Source: Corallococcus macrosporus
GTDB lineage: Bacteria > Myxococcota > Myxococcia > Myxococcales > Myxococcaceae
Length of the DNA: 64,000 nucleotides
Assembly: GCF_017302985.1 (NCBI RefSeq)
Contig: NZ_JAFIMU010000012.1
Span: forward strand, 248,001 to 312,000
Direction: 5' to 3'
Of this stretch, positions 24,917 through 34,338 are shown piece after piece. Below the pieces are notes generated by a model, which made no database searches, had not been told where the DNA came from, and saw only the letters and a program-made list of their open reading frames with translations. The position numbers and the translations under genes were made by a program. Positions within the stretch are counted from its first letter, which is position 1, and the number at the start of each line of letters is the position of its first letter.

Positions 24917-25252
24917 TCAGCGCCTGAAAAACAACAACATGGCCATGATGAATCCAGAAGCCTGAATTCCTTCAACAGCGAGTCTGTCAATCTTCGCGAA
25001 GAGGCCTGCCCGCCCTTGACGCAAAAGCAGACCGCGTCGAGCCAGGTAGGCGACGAGAAGAGCGACATGAACAGCCCATGCATACCAAAAAAGAACAACC
25101 CCCTGGAAAACTCCACGACTTGCAACAAGCGCGAAGACTGCCGCGATGAACCCCATCACGACAAGAAGGGCCACCCACTCCCCACGCGTAGAGGGCGCGA
25201 TTGGGATTCGCCGGGTCACCATTCCTAGAGTTCCCATGCCCAGGTCTGGCAC
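24917..25252 (-). CDS. Small membrane protein downstream of RHS gene (candidate immunity protein)
   Basis: Up to 111 residues with three hydrophobic segments: WVALLVVMGFIAAVFALVAS, VVLFWYAWAVHVALLVAYLA and a C-terminal GFIMAMLLFF. No family recognised. Three in-frame ATGs are possible (25252, 25237, 25222); the first overlaps the RHS gene by 28 bp, the last begins 2 bp after the RHS stop. The base composition is lower in G+C than flanking genes. A small multi-helix membrane protein directly behind a polymorphic-toxin-like RHS gene is the typical position of an immunity protein, but that role is inference. Confidence 0.6.
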   Translation of the reverse strand: MPDLGMGTLGMVTRRIPIAPSTRGEWVALLVVMGFIAAVFALVASRGVFQGVVLFWYAWAVHVALLVAYLARRGLLLRQGRAGLFAKIDRLAVEGIQASGFIMAMLLFFRR

Positions 25253-28200
25253 GCCAAGACTCCGCCACCGACTGGGACGCCCTCCGGGACGCCCACCACG
25301 AGACCGTAGGTGTCGGGCTCCAAGGGGTTATGGCCTTCGACAAAGAGGGTTGCAGGACCGACGGTCAGAAAACCGCCAAAGCTCAACCCCTCGAAGTCCT
25401 TAACGTCCTCTGTGTTCTTGGCGTAACCGAGCCCGACCTCGCAAGTCAGATGAGGCATCATCCCTCCCTTCTCCAGCTTGGGCGCCACGGCAGGCGGCTT
25501 GTTGAACGTCACGACGTCTGCCCCGAACCCACAAACACTGACAATGCTGACCGTCACGGGCGCCGACAGGCAACTGTAGACTCCAGCGAACACGATGCCG
25601 CCGAAGATTGCTCCACCCGCCTCACCAAGAACAAGGGGACCGCCAAACCAGTTGCCACCAGGACACCGCGCGGCAAGACCATCTGGGTCAATAAAGGCCA
25701 CCGGGTTGTTGAACGCATAGGAATAGGCCGGGGCCATTCCAGCGTTTCGGGCTGCCCCGACAACATAGCTTGGCTTTGCCAGCAAGGGCTCTGGCTGCAG
25801 GTAGCGGCCCACGCTTGGGTCGTAGTACCTGTTCCGGTTCTCGAAGAGATCGGTTTCCGCGTCGTGGTAATGCCCGGCGAATCGCAGCGGCGTCCAGAAC
25901 GGCTGCGCCCCCGTCTGATAGCGCTGGTACTCGTAGCCCTCCAGGGCCATGCCACTGGACGTATTCGGACCCGAGGCATCCGCCGGACCCGCGACGAAAT
26001 TCAGGACGATCCGCCCGGCAGCCGGATGCAGCCAGGGCGTCGTCACGCGACCCAGTTCCTGCCCCGTAACCCGGGCCAGCAAGGTGCTGGTGTCCGCATC
26101 CCAGATCTCAGCCCCATCGTCGCTGTCATGCGTATCCATGTATTGGAACAAAGGCCGCACGCGGACTTGAACCTGTGCGTTCTCTGGCGGCTGGACGAAC
26201 CCGGAGATCGTCTCACTGTCGTCGTCGCCGTACGGATGAAGCGTACTGTCCTTGACCGAGAACCTGTTGACGTGACCGAAAGGCTGGTAGTCCGCGACCC
26301 CTGACACCCGTCCGGCGCCGTCCAACATCACGACCGGCTTGCCCACATTGTCCGTGATGGGGAAGTAGATACCGCACGCAGCGGCCTCGCCGTCGCGACG
26401 GCAGTCCGCGGTGGCGTCGGACGCACGAGTGTCCATGGTCGCATCCAGCCTGCCTCGAAGCAGGATGATCGGACGTCCTCCCAGCCAGACGTAGTCATCC
26501 ACGACCCGGAAGCTGGATTGGAAGACATCACTCCATCCCTGATCCACCAGGAGCTCGCTTCGAGAGTCATGGAAGAACTCGTCGCGCTGGTTGAAGGGAT
26601 TGACCTTCGCGCGCCGCCGACCCATGGCGTCGTAGAAATAGCTGTAGGTCGCACCGTTGACGCGGACTGCACGGAAGACGGACTCCCGAGCGGATCCGTG
26701 GCCCCCGGAAGCATCGAAGGGGCTGTAGCGCAGATCCAGCACGTTGGCGGGAGTGTCCGTGACGTAAAGCCCCAACTGCTTCCCTACGACCCGCCCGTCG
26801 GCATCATAGGAAAAAGCGACCTTCTGGGAGGGATCGAACTCGGGCTTCGTTGACAACAGGCGATCCGCGAGCCGTCCCAACCCATAGGTAAACTGGTTGA
26901 CTTCAGCCCCATGCCACTGCGTGAACGTCCTCCGGTTTCCACGCGCATCATAACCAAATGCCTGATCCTGGAAGGCGCCCCCCGTTGCCTCATCATTCCC
27001 CGGAGGACGGGTCGCGGAAATCAGCCGCAGCATCGAGTCATAGTCGAAGAGCTCGGTCCTGGGCGTGGTCGCCCCCAGCACACACGTGTCCATGCGAACC
27101 ACCTGATCCGCCGTCCAGGTGTACGTGCGTTTGTAGATGTCACCACTTCCCGTGCCGGGCGTGAACCCACCCGAGGAAACCCGCAGAGAACGCAGCCGCC
27201 CCGTCAGGTCCGAAGCGGACGAAGACGGGAATCCTACGGAGCAGCCCGAAGGGGGCTGTGTCCCGTTGTCCCCCAGGGCGTACTCCACCGCGCGTGAGGT
27301 GGTGTCCGTGGGATTGGCCTGGTAGCCCCGGAGCCCACCGAACGGCTCCCAGACAATGTTGCTCACCAGCCGTCGCGTCTGGATACCCACGCCGGTGAAC
27401 AAGCCCACGTCAATGGCGGACACGCGATGCGCGTTGGCCCCCACGCCATAGGCGTAAGTGACGAGACGGCCGTATGGATAACGAATCGTCGACAACCGGC
27501 CTGCGCTGTCATACGCGTATTGCGTTTCGAGCGCGGGCGAGCAGTCCGACGTGCCTTGACGCTGCCGCACCTCGCCCACCAGCCGCCGCTGCGCGTCGTA
27601 GCGATACCAGGTGCGCCCGAAGGAGTCCTCCCGGAAGCGCGGAAGGCCATAGGAGTTCAGCTCGTTGTCGCCGCAGTCGCCCCCCATGACAGCGTCCGCG
27701 TCATACCCCAGTTGGTAGAGCACCTCGGTCACGGGAGCGCTTCCCCCCGTCCGGCGCGCGGCCCTCTTCGGCCGCCCCACCATGTCGTAGTCGTACTCCA
27801 GCCACTCCCCTGCCTGGTGCATCACCTCGGACTGCTTGAGACGCAATTGACCCGCGGCGTTGTGTTCCAGATGGATCGGCGCCGTCGCGTGCGGGAGCTT
27901 GATCTGGACAACATTGCCAAAGTCATCATGCTGATACGAATTGGTGATGTCGCAGCCGCCCTTGAAGGGGGTGCATCCAAGGCGGATGTCATCCACGTTT
28001 CCCTGGCCGTCGTAATCAAACCTTGAGTACCGGGTTTGCCCGGACAGGGAGTTCGAGACCCGCGTGAGCCGGTCCGCCGGGTCATACTCCATGGAGGTAC
28101 AAAGGCTGGAGATGGCGAGGTTCGGATCACGGCAGAAGTCCGGCGGGTTGTTGAAGGGGCGCCCGGACGCAATGAGGTTGTCGTTGGCGTCGAACCCCTT

Positions 28201-31200
28201 GACGGAGGCAATGCTTCCCGCCCCCTGCCCAATCCTGGAATAGGTGTCCCGCGCCTGGGGATCCGGGTGGTGGGTGATGAGCGTCCGGCTCTCCTCGACA
28301 CCGTTCCGGCGCGAACGCGTCTCCTCCGACTTCAGCGAACCGTTTGGCCAGTAGGTCCGGAGCATCTTCTCGCTCCAGTCGGCCCCCAGTTCATCGCTGG
28401 CGATCGCAGTCCACTGAAGGAGCGTGGTCTTCTGCCCTCCGGTGCAGCCTTGGCCCACGGGCGTCCCCGTCCTGTAGCAATTGACCGAATAGTTGCCTGT
28501 CGGCAATCGCGAGGCCCGCTGCACCGCCCCCTCATACAGATAGGTTGTCACCAGTCCCTGGCTCGTCGAGCTGACAATACGGCCGCCCTGGTACTGAAGT
28601 GTCGTCACCACGCCCTGAGGTGACGTAATCTGTGTTGCGTTGCCTCGCGCATCATACTGGTTGTAGGTCGTCGTCAGCCCAGGATATCCCGAGCACCCAT
28701 AATAGTACTTTGAGACGGACTGCAGTCGTCCAGCCCTTGCGCTGGGTTCGGCGGACGGGGGGCCATAATACTGGTATTGGGTGAGCGGATAATCACTGCC
28801 TGAACACTCCGTCGCCTCTGGCCCACTCACGAAGCAGGGGCCATGGACCTCGGTCAGGCGGGTGTCCCCGGTGTCCGGGCCACCAAAGCATCCACCATGG
28901 TTGAAATAGAAGACTCCCACATGGCGAAGCGCGTTCGACCACGTTCCACTCGCCGGATCAAACACCTGGGTATAGCCTGAGCGAATCACTGACTTCAGGA
29001 ACCGGGTCTTTTCGTCATACGTAGAGCGAGTCGCCGCGACGGCGCCCGGCTGGATGACGGACGGGACTGTATTCGTGGTGGTCTGCACCGGCTTCCAGGG
29101 ATTGGCTGTGGCCCCCGGCGGGAAGCTGGCGTAGGCATAATCCGTCGTCACACCGGGGACGCCATTGTTGCCAGACAGGTCCTGGCCGACGGCTCGTGAC
29201 ACATGGAGCGCGGGGCTGACCACTCCTGGAGCCGACTGCGCGCCAGCCGCCGCGAAAGTCTTGTTGGTGACGGCATAGCGCCCCAACTTGTTCCCAACGG
29301 ACTGAAGATACAGGGTCCCGTCCGCCGGTGTCGCATAGGTGTAGGTGATGTATCCCTCGGCGAAGCTGATGCAGTTGCCGGTCTCTGACAGGCAGATGTC
29401 CCGGACAGAGCTCAAGAGGGAATGAGGAGAGTAGGACGAGCTGCGCGCGAAGAACGTGCGGCGGAACTGCACGGTGCTTCCCGCCGAATCTCCCGAAGGG
29501 GCCGTCAAGGCTTCGGCGGCGGGAGGAGTGCAGCCGCTGCCGGTTCCCATTGCATCAGGCCCATCACAGTTTCCAGCACCCGCGCTCATTGAAACAGCGG
29601 ATGTCGTTCCCCCTCCCATCACGGACACCTTCCCGTTCTGGTACTGGTGCTCCACCAGGGACATCTGGTTCACGGAAACATTCCAGCTCGTCGACTGCGC
29701 CGAGGAGGAGGTCGTGTCGGTATAGCGGATGCTGTCACCCGTCTCGGGGTAGTCAACCCCAGCGAGCACGCCTGCCGTCTCGAAATCAGGCAGCAAGGCA
29801 TATTTATATTCAGCGACAACCGACTCCTGCGGACTCGTGCCAGCAGGAGCGTTCGGGTTGGTCCGCAGCATGAGCTGACTGATCACACACTCCCAGACAG
29901 GACTGGGGGGCTTTGCGTAGATCTGCCGATAGACCAGCCGCAGCGTGGCGCCTTCCTCCGTGGTCACCGTCGAGAGGTAGGGCACACCATTGCCCAAGGT
30001 GCTCGCGCCAGGGCAGGTGATGGAGACGTTCGTAGGAGTTGCATACGCCAGGCTGAGCCGGACACGAGGCGTCCCACTCAGGCGATCCTCCTCCACACGG
30101 GTGAGGAAGTATCGGCTCACGACTCCATTGGCCATCCACTTCGAGGCATAGACGAAGCGGCCCTCACCTGGCTTCACGAGGACGAACGTCCCATCCGCCG
30201 CCCGGTAGAGACTCGCATTGGACCAGCGGCTCGTCGTCCGCGGCGCAGCAAAACACCCAGCCGAGGTGAGACTGCATGCGGCGAACTCCAGTACTTCTCC
30301 TTCGATGTCTCGCACCGCCCAGGTGCTGACGCCCGGAGTCGTTCCCTTGACATAGACAAAACTATAGAGCGTGTGCCACCAGCGTAGAGAGCTGGTTCGG
30401 CTCGGACTGGACCCAAAGGGCTTTGGCAAGAAGGGCTCATTGCTATTGCCCAGCATGGACTGGTAGGACCAGAAGTTATCAGTAGACACGTATTTGCGCA
30501 GGAAGTTGAGTCCGCCCAGCTCTCCTTGCACCCCGAGGTCCGCCGCACTGAATCGCGTGGTGAAGTCCGACAGGTTCACGCGCGGCGAAGACATGGAAGA
30601 CACGCCAGCACTTGCCACCTGGGTCTTGTTCTCGGAACATTCATCAGGCTCGGGTATGTCCTCGTCCGTGGCGGAGTCACCATTGTCACCACCACTGCTT
30701 CCTCCACCGCCACCCGGTTGAGAGCCCGGGTTTCGTCCAGGAGGCGGGTGCAGCAATGTATGGCCAGGAATGGGATTGTATCCGGTGTCTCCGAACGGAA
30801 GACAGGTCTTACGCGTTCCCTGTTCGTCCCCGACCGTTCCACACTGCCACGTGATGTCGCTCGCGGAAACACCATTGCTGCCTTGGCCAAATCCCCCCTG
30901 GGCGTCACTGCACACCCGACCTGCCGCACAGTAGGCACCACTGGTCGTGCGAGCTCCTGTCAGCACGTTGATTTGAGGCTTGACCCCCACACAGGTGTTG
31001 CCGCAAGCGTTGCTGTCGTCGCAGGAAGCCCCCGGCGTGCATTCGAACTTCTGTGAGTCCCAAGAGGCACACTGCAATCCCCCCGGAACGTAGCCTTCCG
31101 TGTCGCATGGCTTGCTTGACACGCAACACTGATAATTACCTCCGGCCTGGGGGCTGCCGGTGACGCCAAAGATTGGCGCCTTGAGGCATCCGCCAGGGCT

Positions 31201-31677
31201 GCTACAGGAGGCTTGCGAGTCGCCGGATCCCAGGCAGTAGCCGACGTTCAACCCGTCACCGCAACCACAGGTCCACCGAACGTACGCACCACCAGGCTGA
31301 CGTTCGCAGTAATCGAACGTGGAGCTTCCGGCGCATCCTTCATTCATTTCGCCATCGCGATCATCGTCGCAGGCGTTGCCGCAGATATCGATATCCTTTG
31401 CAGTGGCGGGCTGACAGGGCCCCAGGAACTCCCCATCCACGCAGGTGGCTGTTCCGCCTACTCCACACGCCGAGCAGGCTTGAGGCTCCAGGTGGGGCAT
31501 GCACTCGCCCCACTCTCCCGTACCTCCGGGAGGTGCCGAGCAATACTTGAAGCCTCCGCACCCTCCAGCCGTGGTGCAGGAAGTGGTTTGCCCCGCGGAG
31601 CACATGGGTTCTGCTTCCACTGCGCCCCAGGATGCCAAGCACAGGACACACAACAACATCCGGACAGACAAGGACAT
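25225..31677 (-). CDS. Giant RHS/YD-repeat surface or secreted protein
   Basis: 2150 residues. Start ATG 31677 has GGAG six bases upstream and opens a signal peptide (SVRMLLCVLCLASWGAVEA); an ATG at 31719 is possible but less likely. The first 330 residues are Cys-rich (many CxxC, CGNTC, CDDSNACG patterns). The middle carries many YD-type repeats (YDADGRVVGK, YDPADRLTRV, YDSAGRLSTI) that build a hollow RHS shell. The core ends with RNRYYDPSVGRYLQPEPL and NPVAFIDPDG near residue 1994. The last 150 or so residues are a different, hydrophobic-containing tip (GGAIFGGIVFAGVYSCLSAP) of no recognised toxin family. Such proteins usually deliver or encase C-terminal effectors. Confidence 0.85.
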   Translation of the reverse strand: MSLSVRMLLCVLCLASWGAVEAEPMCSAGQTTSCTTAGGCGGFKYCSAPPGGTGEWGECMPHLEPQACSACGVGGTATCVDGEFLGPCQPATAKDIDICGNACDDDRDGEMNEGCAGSSTFDYCERQPGGAYVRWTCGCGDGLNVGYCLGSGDSQASCSSPGGCLKAPIFGVTGSPQAGGNYQCCVSSKPCDTEGYVPGGLQCASWDSQKFECTPGASCDDSNACGNTCVGVKPQINVLTGARTTSGAYCAAGRVCSDAQGGFGQGSNGVSASDITWQCGTVGDEQGTRKTCLPFGDTGYNPIPGHTLLHPPPGRNPGSQPGGGGGSSGGDNGDSATDEDIPEPDECSENKTQVASAGVSSMSSPRVNLSDFTTRFSAADLGVQGELGGLNFLRKYVSTDNFWSYQSMLGNSNEPFLPKPFGSSPSRTSSLRWWHTLYSFVYVKGTTPGVSTWAVRDIEGEVLEFAACSLTSAGCFAAPRTTSRWSNASLYRAADGTFVLVKPGEGRFVYASKWMANGVVSRYFLTRVEEDRLSGTPRVRLSLAYATPTNVSITCPGASTLGNGVPYLSTVTTEEGATLRLVYRQIYAKPPSPVWECVISQLMLRTNPNAPAGTSPQESVVAEYKYALLPDFETAGVLAGVDYPETGDSIRYTDTTSSSAQSTSWNVSVNQMSLVEHQYQNGKVSVMGGGTTSAVSMSAGAGNCDGPDAMGTGSGCTPPAAEALTAPSGDSAGSTVQFRRTFFARSSSYSPHSLLSSVRDICLSETGNCISFAEGYITYTYATPADGTLYLQSVGNKLGRYAVTNKTFAAAGAQSAPGVVSPALHVSRAVGQDLSGNNGVPGVTTDYAYASFPPGATANPWKPVQTTTNTVPSVIQPGAVAATRSTYDEKTRFLKSVIRSGYTQVFDPASGTWSNALRHVGVFYFNHGGCFGGPDTGDTRLTEVHGPCFVSGPEATECSGSDYPLTQYQYYGPPSAEPSARAGRLQSVSKYYYGCSGYPGLTTTYNQYDARGNATQITSPQGVVTTLQYQGGRIVSSTSQGLVTTYLYEGAVQRASRLPTGNYSVNCYRTGTPVGQGCTGGQKTTLLQWTAIASDELGADWSEKMLRTYWPNGSLKSEETRSRRNGVEESRTLITHHPDPQARDTYSRIGQGAGSIASVKGFDANDNLIASGRPFNNPPDFCRDPNLAISSLCTSMEYDPADRLTRVSNSLSGQTRYSRFDYDGQGNVDDIRLGCTPFKGGCDITNSYQHDDFGNVVQIKLPHATAPIHLEHNAAGQLRLKQSEVMHQAGEWLEYDYDMVGRPKRAARRTGGSAPVTEVLYQLGYDADAVMGGDCGDNELNSYGLPRFREDSFGRTWYRYDAQRRLVGEVRQRQGTSDCSPALETQYAYDSAGRLSTIRYPYGRLVTYAYGVGANAHRVSAIDVGLFTGVGIQTRRLVSNIVWEPFGGLRGYQANPTDTTSRAVEYALGDNGTQPPSGCSVGFPSSSASDLTGRLRSLRVSSGGFTPGTGSGDIYKRTYTWTADQVVRMDTCVLGATTPRTELFDYDSMLRLISATRPPGNDEATGGAFQDQAFGYDARGNRRTFTQWHGAEVNQFTYGLGRLADRLLSTKPEFDPSQKVAFSYDADGRVVGKQLGLYVTDTPANVLDLRYSPFDASGGHGSARESVFRAVRVNGATYSYFYDAMGRRRAKVNPFNQRDEFFHDSRSELLVDQGWSDVFQSSFRVVDDYVWLGGRPIILLRGRLDATMDTRASDATADCRRDGEAAACGIYFPITDNVGKPVVMLDGAGRVSGVADYQPFGHVNRFSVKDSTLHPYGDDDSETISGFVQPPENAQVQVRVRPLFQYMDTHDSDDGAEIWDADTSTLLARVTGQELGRVTTPWLHPAAGRIVLNFVAGPADASGPNTSSGMALEGYEYQRYQTGAQPFWTPLRFAGHYHDAETDLFENRNRYYDPSVGRYLQPEPLLAKPSYVVGAARNAGMAPAYSYAFNNPVAFIDPDGLAARCPGGNWFGGPLVLGEAGGAIFGGIVFAGVYSCLSAPVTVSIVSVCGFGADVVTFNKPPAVAPKLEKGGMMPHLTCEVGLGYAKNTEDVKDFEGLSFGGFLTVGPATLFVEGHNPLEPDTYGLVVGVPEGVPVGGGVLACQTWAWEL

Positions 31678-31724
31678 CACCGTCTCCGACGGGAAGGCTT
31701 CTTTGAATTGGCGAGGCATTCAAC

Positions 31725-32114
31725 TCAGTCGCGGGAAGGAATTGACGAGGGATTCCAGTCCACGGGCGGAACACAGACGCGCGCCTCGGTGGCGGGATGG
31801 ACCTGGGCGCACTTCCATTGGGCCGGACACTCCGACGCGGCAATGCACTTCTGGCTGCAAAAGTAGCCTTCATCGGGCGAGGTGCCCGAATGCAGGCAAA
31901 GGCCGGACTTGCATTCAGAGGCGCCGTTCGCACTGCATTCTTCACCCACCGCCTTCGAGGCGGTCTCGGCAAGCGCCGTGCGATGCTCACCCAGAACGGG
32001 CGCTGGCGATGCGACAGGTGCAGGAGCCTGCTCCGCGCTACATGCAAGGAGGCCTGCCAGCCCTCCCCCGACGAGCCAGGATGCCAGGGGATTCACACGC
32101 CACAGTACTTTCAA
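31725..32114 (-). CDS. Small Cys-rich lipoprotein upstream of RHS gene
   Basis: 129 residues. Lipoprotein signal with lipobox GLLAC. An Ala/Pro linker precedes a compact domain with eight cysteines (VGEECSANGASECKSGLCLH, then FCSQKCIAASECPAQWKC and VCVPP), a pattern found in myxobacterial Cys-rich repeat proteins. Its stop lies 47 bp before the RHS start, so the two are probably cotranscribed. The similar Cys content of the RHS N-terminus hints at a shared surface role; that is inference. Confidence 0.7.
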   Translation of the reverse strand: MKVLWRVNPLASWLVGGGLAGLLACSAEQAPAPVASPAPVLGEHRTALAETASKAVGEECSANGASECKSGLCLHSGTSPDEGYFCSQKCIAASECPAQWKCAQVHPATEARVCVPPVDWNPSSIPSRD

Positions 32115-32251
32115 GACGCCTTCCCAGTTGAAATTTTGGATTCGAGGGCGTCAATGATTAGCAATGTCACCCTTTGAACAGGGCGACATAGGGTGAACGC
32201 TCAAGGCCTGTCAAGGCCAGCGGCAGGCGCTACCTCGACCCCAGCCGGCCC

Positions 32252-32626
32252 TCAGTGCGTCAGGGGCGGCTCGCCGACGATGCGGCGGACCATGTCGAGG
32301 AGCTGCTCGATGTCGAAGGGCTTGGGCAGGAAGGCCGCGCACGGCAGGTGCTGCCAGAACTCCGGCGGACTGGCGCTCATCATCACCACCGGGACGTCGC
32401 GCAGGCCGGGGTCCTTCTGCATGGACTCCAGCACGCCCGGCCCGTTGAGCACCGGCATCATGTAGTCGAGCAGCACCATCGACGGGCGCTCCTGCGCCAT
32501 CCGCTCCAGGGCCTCGCGGCCGTTGAGGGCGGTGACGGTGCGGTAGCCCTCGTCGGACAGGAGGTCCCGGACGGCTTCCACGATGCCGAACTCGTCGTCG
32601 ACGATGAGGACGGGACCCATGGTCAC
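32252..32626 (-). CDS. Single-domain response regulator
   Basis: 124 residues, a receiver domain only. Acidic pocket D10/D11 (LIVDDE), phospho-acceptor D54 (VLLDYMMP), Ser84 in VMMSAS and Lys102 in LPKPFD are all present. There is no output domain, so it works by protein contact, like CheY. The start is GTG 32626, overlapping the KaiC-like gene's TGA (GTGA); an ATG two codons later is also possible. Coupled translation with the KaiC-like ATPase suggests they act together. Confidence 0.9.
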   Translation of the reverse strand: MTMGPVLIVDDEFGIVEAVRDLLSDEGYRTVTALNGREALERMAQERPSMVLLDYMMPVLNGPGVLESMQKDPGLRDVPVVMMSASPPEFWQHLPCAAFLPKPFDIEQLLDMVRRIVGEPPLTH

Positions 32627-34191
32627 GTGCCTCGGCGCTTGCGGACGTTCCGGCGCGGCTTCGAAGGGGTGGCCCTGGCGGAGGACGCGGCGCCCGCGCG
32701 CGGCTTGCGGCGCGGCTTCGGCAGCGGGGTCGGCTCCGGTGACCGCGTCCGCGCCAGGCCCGTCATCAACATCTGCCCTTCCGCGAAGGGCTCCCCGACC
32801 TTGATCCCCTTGCCGGTGATCTCCAGCTCGCGCAGGGCGGGATCATAGGCGCTGTTGCGCACCTTCAGCGCCGCGATGAAGCGGCGCAGCCCGGAGTGCA
32901 GCTCCACCATGCGCAGGAACAGGATGTTCTCCGCCACCATGGAGATGCCCTTGAGCGGGAACTTCACCTCCGGCCCGAAGGCGGCCGAGGCCTCCACGGT
33001 GTAGAGCAGCGTCACCTCCTGCACCCGGCACTCGTTGACGAGCGCCGCCAGGAAGCGCGCCACCCGCGCGGTGCGCGTCGAGGAGCGGCGCAGCGCCTCG
33101 TAGCCGTCCAGGAAGATGCGGCGCACCCGGCCGCTGCGCACGATGGTCAGGAGCTCCATCCCCAGCTTGTCGAGGATGTTCTCCGTGGGAGGCCGGAAGC
33201 TCACCTCCAGGTCCCCGCGCTCCATCAGGGGCTGCATGTGCATGCCCACGCCGGCCGCCTGGGCGAGCATCCGCTCCGGCGCGTCGTAGAAGGCGAAGTA
33301 GTGGCCGCGCTCTCCCTGGCGGGCGCCCTCCGCGAGGAAGGCCAGCCCCAGCAGCGTCTTGCCGCTGCCCGGAGGCCCCAGGAGGATGGTGGTGGAGCCC
33401 GCGGGCACGCCGCCCTTGAGCATGGTGTCCAGCCCCGGCACGCCGAAGGCATCCCGCTCGCGCTTCCCCGCCCCGGGCACCAGGTTGCCGTCCACCATGG
33501 ACTCCAGGCGGGGGTAGACGGTGAGCCCGTCGCTGGTGATCTCGAAGCCGTGCTGCCCCAGCTTGTAGGCGCTGCCCCGGAACTTGCGCACGCTCAGCTC
33601 CCGCATGGTGCGCACGCCGAAGGAGCGCTGCTGGAGCAGCAGCAGGCCGTCCACCATGGTGTGCTCCGCGCGCAGGCTCTTGGTGCCGCCCGTGGTGAGC
33701 ACGAGGGTGGTGCAGCCGATGAGCCCCGTCACGACCTGCAGGCCGTGGATGAACTTCTTGAGCGCCTGCCGCGACGGCGCCAGCTCCTCCGCCGCCAGCA
33801 GCCCGTCCAGCACGAGCAGCGACGCCTTGTGCGCCTTGATCTCCTTGCGCACCAGGTCCGCGAGCGCGTCCAGCCCGCCCTGCTCCAGGATGGTGAAGGC
33901 GCTCAGGTAGCTGATCTTCTCCGGCACGCAGGCCGGGTCGAAGAACGACAGCGATTGCAGGTTGCTCACCAGCTCCGTGTGCGACTCGGCCAGGAGCGTG
34001 AGGTAGAGGACCCGGTGGCCCTGGGCCGCCTGATGGAAGCAGACCTGGTTGGCGAGGATGGTCTTGCCCGCCCCTGGCAGCCCCAGGACCATGTACATGC
34101 GGCCCTTGCGCAGGCCGCCGCACAGGACGGTGTCCAGACCCGGAATGCCCGTGGCAACCCGCTGCTCTTCACGTGGACCGCCCGCGGTCAT
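32623..34191 (-). CDS. KaiC-like double-domain ATPase
   Basis: 522 residues with two RecA-type halves. First Walker A GLPGAGKT (37-44), second GPPGSGKT (272-279). Each half starts with the KaiC-family motif (ATGIPGLDTVLCGGL; FGVPGLDTMLKGGV) and has a Walker-B-like strand (SLLVLDGLLA; RIFLDGYEAL). The C-terminus is a basic tail (KPRRKPRAGAA). It is close in length to cyanobacterial KaiC, but myxobacterial members have no known clock role; they are thought to be signalling ATPases. Start ATG 34191 has GGAAGGAAG upstream. The response regulator overlaps its stop. Confidence 0.85.
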   Translation of the reverse strand: MTAGGPREEQRVATGIPGLDTVLCGGLRKGRMYMVLGLPGAGKTILANQVCFHQAAQGHRVLYLTLLAESHTELVSNLQSLSFFDPACVPEKISYLSAFTILEQGGLDALADLVRKEIKAHKASLLVLDGLLAAEELAPSRQALKKFIHGLQVVTGLIGCTTLVLTTGGTKSLRAEHTMVDGLLLLQQRSFGVRTMRELSVRKFRGSAYKLGQHGFEITSDGLTVYPRLESMVDGNLVPGAGKRERDAFGVPGLDTMLKGGVPAGSTTILLGPPGSGKTLLGLAFLAEGARQGERGHYFAFYDAPERMLAQAAGVGMHMQPLMERGDLEVSFRPPTENILDKLGMELLTIVRSGRVRRIFLDGYEALRRSSTRTARVARFLAALVNECRVQEVTLLYTVEASAAFGPEVKFPLKGISMVAENILFLRMVELHSGLRRFIAALKVRNSAYDPALRELEITGKGIKVGEPFAEGQMLMTGLARTRSPEPTPLPKPRRKPRAGAASSARATPSKPRRNVRKRRGT

Positions 34192-34338
34192 CACACGCTT
34201 CCTTCCTGGGCGCCGAGCGCCGAGCCGGACCGTGGGGGACGGACCTGGGAACCCCTTTAGTCCAGACGGTCCTGGAGGGTTCAACAATCTGGGGTGCGTG
34301 CGTTCGTGAACGGCACGCGCCCCCGGTCCGCCGGCCGC

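Noticed and set aside
24563-25228. Open frame on the plus strand in the gap and across the small membrane protein
   Set aside because: No ribosome-binding site, no domain or hydrophobic pattern, and it is antisense to a better-supported gene.
32623-34191. Circadian clock KaiC
   Set aside because: No KaiA or KaiB gene is adjacent and non-cyanobacterial KaiC-like proteins commonly have other roles; only the domain family is claimed.
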